DNA from: Ktedonobacter racemifer DSM 44963
Lineage (GTDB): Bacteria; Chloroflexota; Ktedonobacteria; Ktedonobacterales; Ktedonobacteraceae
Direction of reading: 5' to 3'
Length of the DNA: 64,000 nt
Assembly: GCF_000178855.1 (NCBI RefSeq)
Contig: NZ_ADVG01000001.1
Coordinates: 558,001 to 622,000, forward strand
Shown: piece by piece, positions 62,114-64,000 of the stretch
How the letters are laid out: each line of letters opens with the position of its first letter
Position numbering within the stretch: position 1 is the stretch's first letter
Program-made: the position numbers and the translations under genes
The notes under the pieces: generated by a model
The model's database searches: none
The model's input: the letters and a program-made list of their open reading frames with translations, nothing else
What the model was told of the DNA's origin: nothing

Positions 62114-62488
62114 GGATGGCTCAACTTGGCTAACTCTTCTGGTCTCCCTCGCTGGCCTCTTTGCGACGCGCGTGAGCCTCACCTGACCGTTGCTGGACAA
62201 CGAGAGCAAACTGTCTTCAAACTGCATGGCAGGCCATCTTCCCCGCCCTTGCCATCTCGTTGCGCATCTCGTGGGTCTGATGGGCAACGTTTTCTAGAAC
62301 GAGGTTGCGCAACGAGCATGCAACAAGCAGATTGTATAGCATGAATGGTTACGACAAGCCATTTTATTCTTCTTGCTCGCTTGCTGATACCTTCTTGGAC
62401 CCAAGTTCCAGGACGCAAGAGCCCAAATCGCTCAAGGCTGGTCCGGAGCTCATGACGAGAGCAAACATCTCGTTGCGCGCCCCGTGGG

Positions 62489-63986
62489 TTATGAGACATC
62501 TCGGCAGGAGGATTCCCGTCGCCATCCCTCTTTCATCGAAAAGAGCACGCATGTGCTCTCGCCGATAGACGCTTTTTCGAACGCTCCCAACGTGCGCAGA
62601 GACGCCTTTTGTGCGTCGGAGAGCCCCCGGATGCCCGTGATGTCGAGCCGTTCGTAGGGGCGATCCCGCCGCAGCGTTCGAAGAGGTTTGCCTCGTTCGA
62701 GGTCCCAGAGCACAATCGCTCCATCATCACCGCTGCTCGCCAACCTGCCTCCATCGGGGGAAAAGGCAAGTCCCCGCACCCAGTTGTTATGCCCAGTGAG
62801 TGTCTGTCAGTCGTGAGCCAGTCCAGTCGGTTGCCTCTTCCAGAGTTGAATGTGTCCATCAGAGCCGCTACTGGCGAGCCTGCGCCCATCGGGGCTCCAG
62901 GCCAGCGCCCAGACCGCACCGGGATGGGGCACGTCCTGGAGGAGAGTGCCCAGCTTCGGGTCCCAGACTCGGATGCTGGCATCATGTCCCCCACTGGCGA
63001 GCAGGTCTCCATCGGGGGAAAAGGCCAGGCAGACGATGGCGCTGGTATGCCAACCTGCCCAGAGCAAGGCACGGCTTTCAACGTCCCACAGCTTGATGGT
63101 CCCATCCCAGCTCGCGCTGGCGAGCAGGCGTTCGTCCGGGCTGAAGGCAAGAGTCCAGACACTGTCCGCATGCGCCGACCAGACCAGGTGCAAGGTCTGG
63201 CCTGTCTCGCGCCACACCCGCACTTCCCCGCGCCCACTAGCGGCGGCCCAGTACTGTCCGCTCTTGCTGATGGCGACTGCGGTGATGGCCCGAAAGACGC
63301 TCTCCTGGAGATGCGAACCGGCAAGGGTCGCATCTTGCATCTCGACGCCTTGCAGATGCACGCCGCGCAGGGCCAGGTGCGAGAGATCCAGCCTACGCAG
63401 GTCCCCGCGCAACAGCCGCAGCAGCGTCACCAGGTTCGCCGGGCCATACCCCTGGGCCTGTTCATCCCATGCGCGCACCGTCGAAAGCAGCTCGCGCAAG
63501 CGCTCCTCCACCTCGGCTCGCTCCCGGTACACGGTCTTGAGGAGATCCAGCAGGGGAGTGAGCAGCAACCGCTCCTGCGTCTGTCGCACGTATTCCTTGG
63601 CCTGGGCTTGCGAGAGGCCATGCTCACGCAACAGCCGGAGCCTGCCGTGCTCGATCTCCTGTTTGGCCGTGGCGACCAGCCAGTCGGTCACGTACTCCAG
63701 CACCACCGACTGCAAGGTAAAGCTGCCAGCCCGTTGCCCCCGCTCGATGAGACTGCGCCGGCGCAGCCCATCCACGGCTTCCAACAGCTGCAGAGGCGCA
63801 AGCGGGGCCACCAACGCGCAGAGGAGCTCCTCCAGGCTCACCGGCTCGCGCAGAATGGCCAGCCAGCCCAAAACGGTCTGCTCGAGCGCCGAGAGGCGGG
63901 CATATTGCTCGTCCAGCAGTGCTCGCCCCCCCCCAAAGACCGCCTCGCCTCAGAAACGGGATAACCTCGCCCCCGAAGAGCTCCAC
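62489..63986 (-). pseudogene. STAND-type NTPase/WD40-repeat protein gene, broken by a nonsense codon and a frameshift (partial)
   Basis: Reading leftward, the window edge starts in VELFGGEVIPFL. After a one-base shift near 63957 it continues EAVFGGGRALLDEQYARLSALEQTVLGWLAILREPVSLEEL (winged-helix end of an NB-ARC/STAND module). A helical stretch and a pentapeptide-like segment (LDLSHLALRGVHLQGV) precede at least five WD40 blades (TLAFSPDERLLASASWDGTIKLWD and similar). An in-frame TGA at 62807-62809 interrupts blade text that then resumes in the same frame (LAFSPDGGRLASSGDDGAIVLWD) to GLSDAQKASLRTLGA, the usual C-terminus. Confidence 0.75.
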
Positions 63987-64000
63987 GATGGTCTGCGCCA

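Noticed and set aside
62609..63964. Plus-strand open frame of 451 codons at the right end
   Set aside because: The minus strand carries readable WD40 and STAND text over the same bases.
1..64000. tRNA or rRNA genes
   Set aside because: No cloverleaf with a GTTCRA loop or conserved rRNA segment was noticed in the intergenic regions; a tRNAscan-type search would settle it.

Overview
The window looks like chromosomal DNA of a Chloroflexota bacterium, most likely class Ktedonobacteria. This is an inference, because no rRNA or other marker gene is present. The reasons are the mix of lipoproteins with VSC/LAAC lipoboxes and Tat-exported proteins, a branched-chain amino-acid transporter, WD40/STAND and TPR proteins, many unrelated insertion sequences with solo tnpB genes, and recombinase debris of the DUF5372 type. 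Genes are closely packed on both strands. Convergent neighbours are separated by unusually long, near-perfect palindromes.

Positions 1-18900 are mainly housekeeping. They hold a truncated DUF4118 sensor kinase, a beta-propeller lipoprotein, and a complete liv-type branched-chain amino-acid ABC operon transcribed leftward (substrate-binding lipoprotein, LivH, an extended LivM, LivG, LivF) from a consensus promoter with a leader of about 300 nt. They also hold coaE, a caspase-fold/TPR/membrane protein that has lost its catalytic residues, an ABC-F ATPase, an orotate-type phosphoribosyltransferase, an NfeD/slipin pair, a dead P-loop kinase gene and a HAD hydrolase.

Positions 18900-24330 are a mobile-element cluster: a gene fragment, an intact IS4-family element (11-bp target duplication), a solo tnpB with a candidate omega RNA, and an intact IS1634-type element (6-bp duplication). 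Positions 24684-33500 hold a UlaG-like hydrolase, a LysM protein, a CGNR regulator, a CAP-domain lipoprotein, an oligopeptide-binding lipoprotein, and a three-gene operon of a TIM-barrel isomerase, a Gfo/Idh/MocA oxidoreductase and a PrdB/GrdB-like reductase. An alpha-L-rhamnosidase remnant and a second, frameshifted IS4 copy follow.

Positions 35600-51260 are again orderly. They hold small zinc-binding proteins, a MerR regulator followed by a self-contained N-acetylglucosamine-type PTS (EIICB, EIIA, a mannose-type EIIA, HPr, EI), a receiver-only response regulator, a BNR-repeat lipoprotein, a GH15 glucoamylase, and a two-gene actin-like (ParM-type) operon.

Positions 51270-64000 are a decayed accessory region: a response regulator whose kinase is a pseudogene, fragments of a serine recombinase module and a group II intron RT, an N-terminally truncated methyltransferase, a frameshifted Tat protein, an alpha/beta hydrolase, and a complete IS607 element that splits a small secreted-protein gene whose two halves can both be read. 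An amidase with a Tat signal and a broken STAND/WD40 gene that runs off the end complete it. The main novelty candidates are the actin-like operon, the palindrome families at gene ends, and the centring of both IS4 insertions on inverted repeats.
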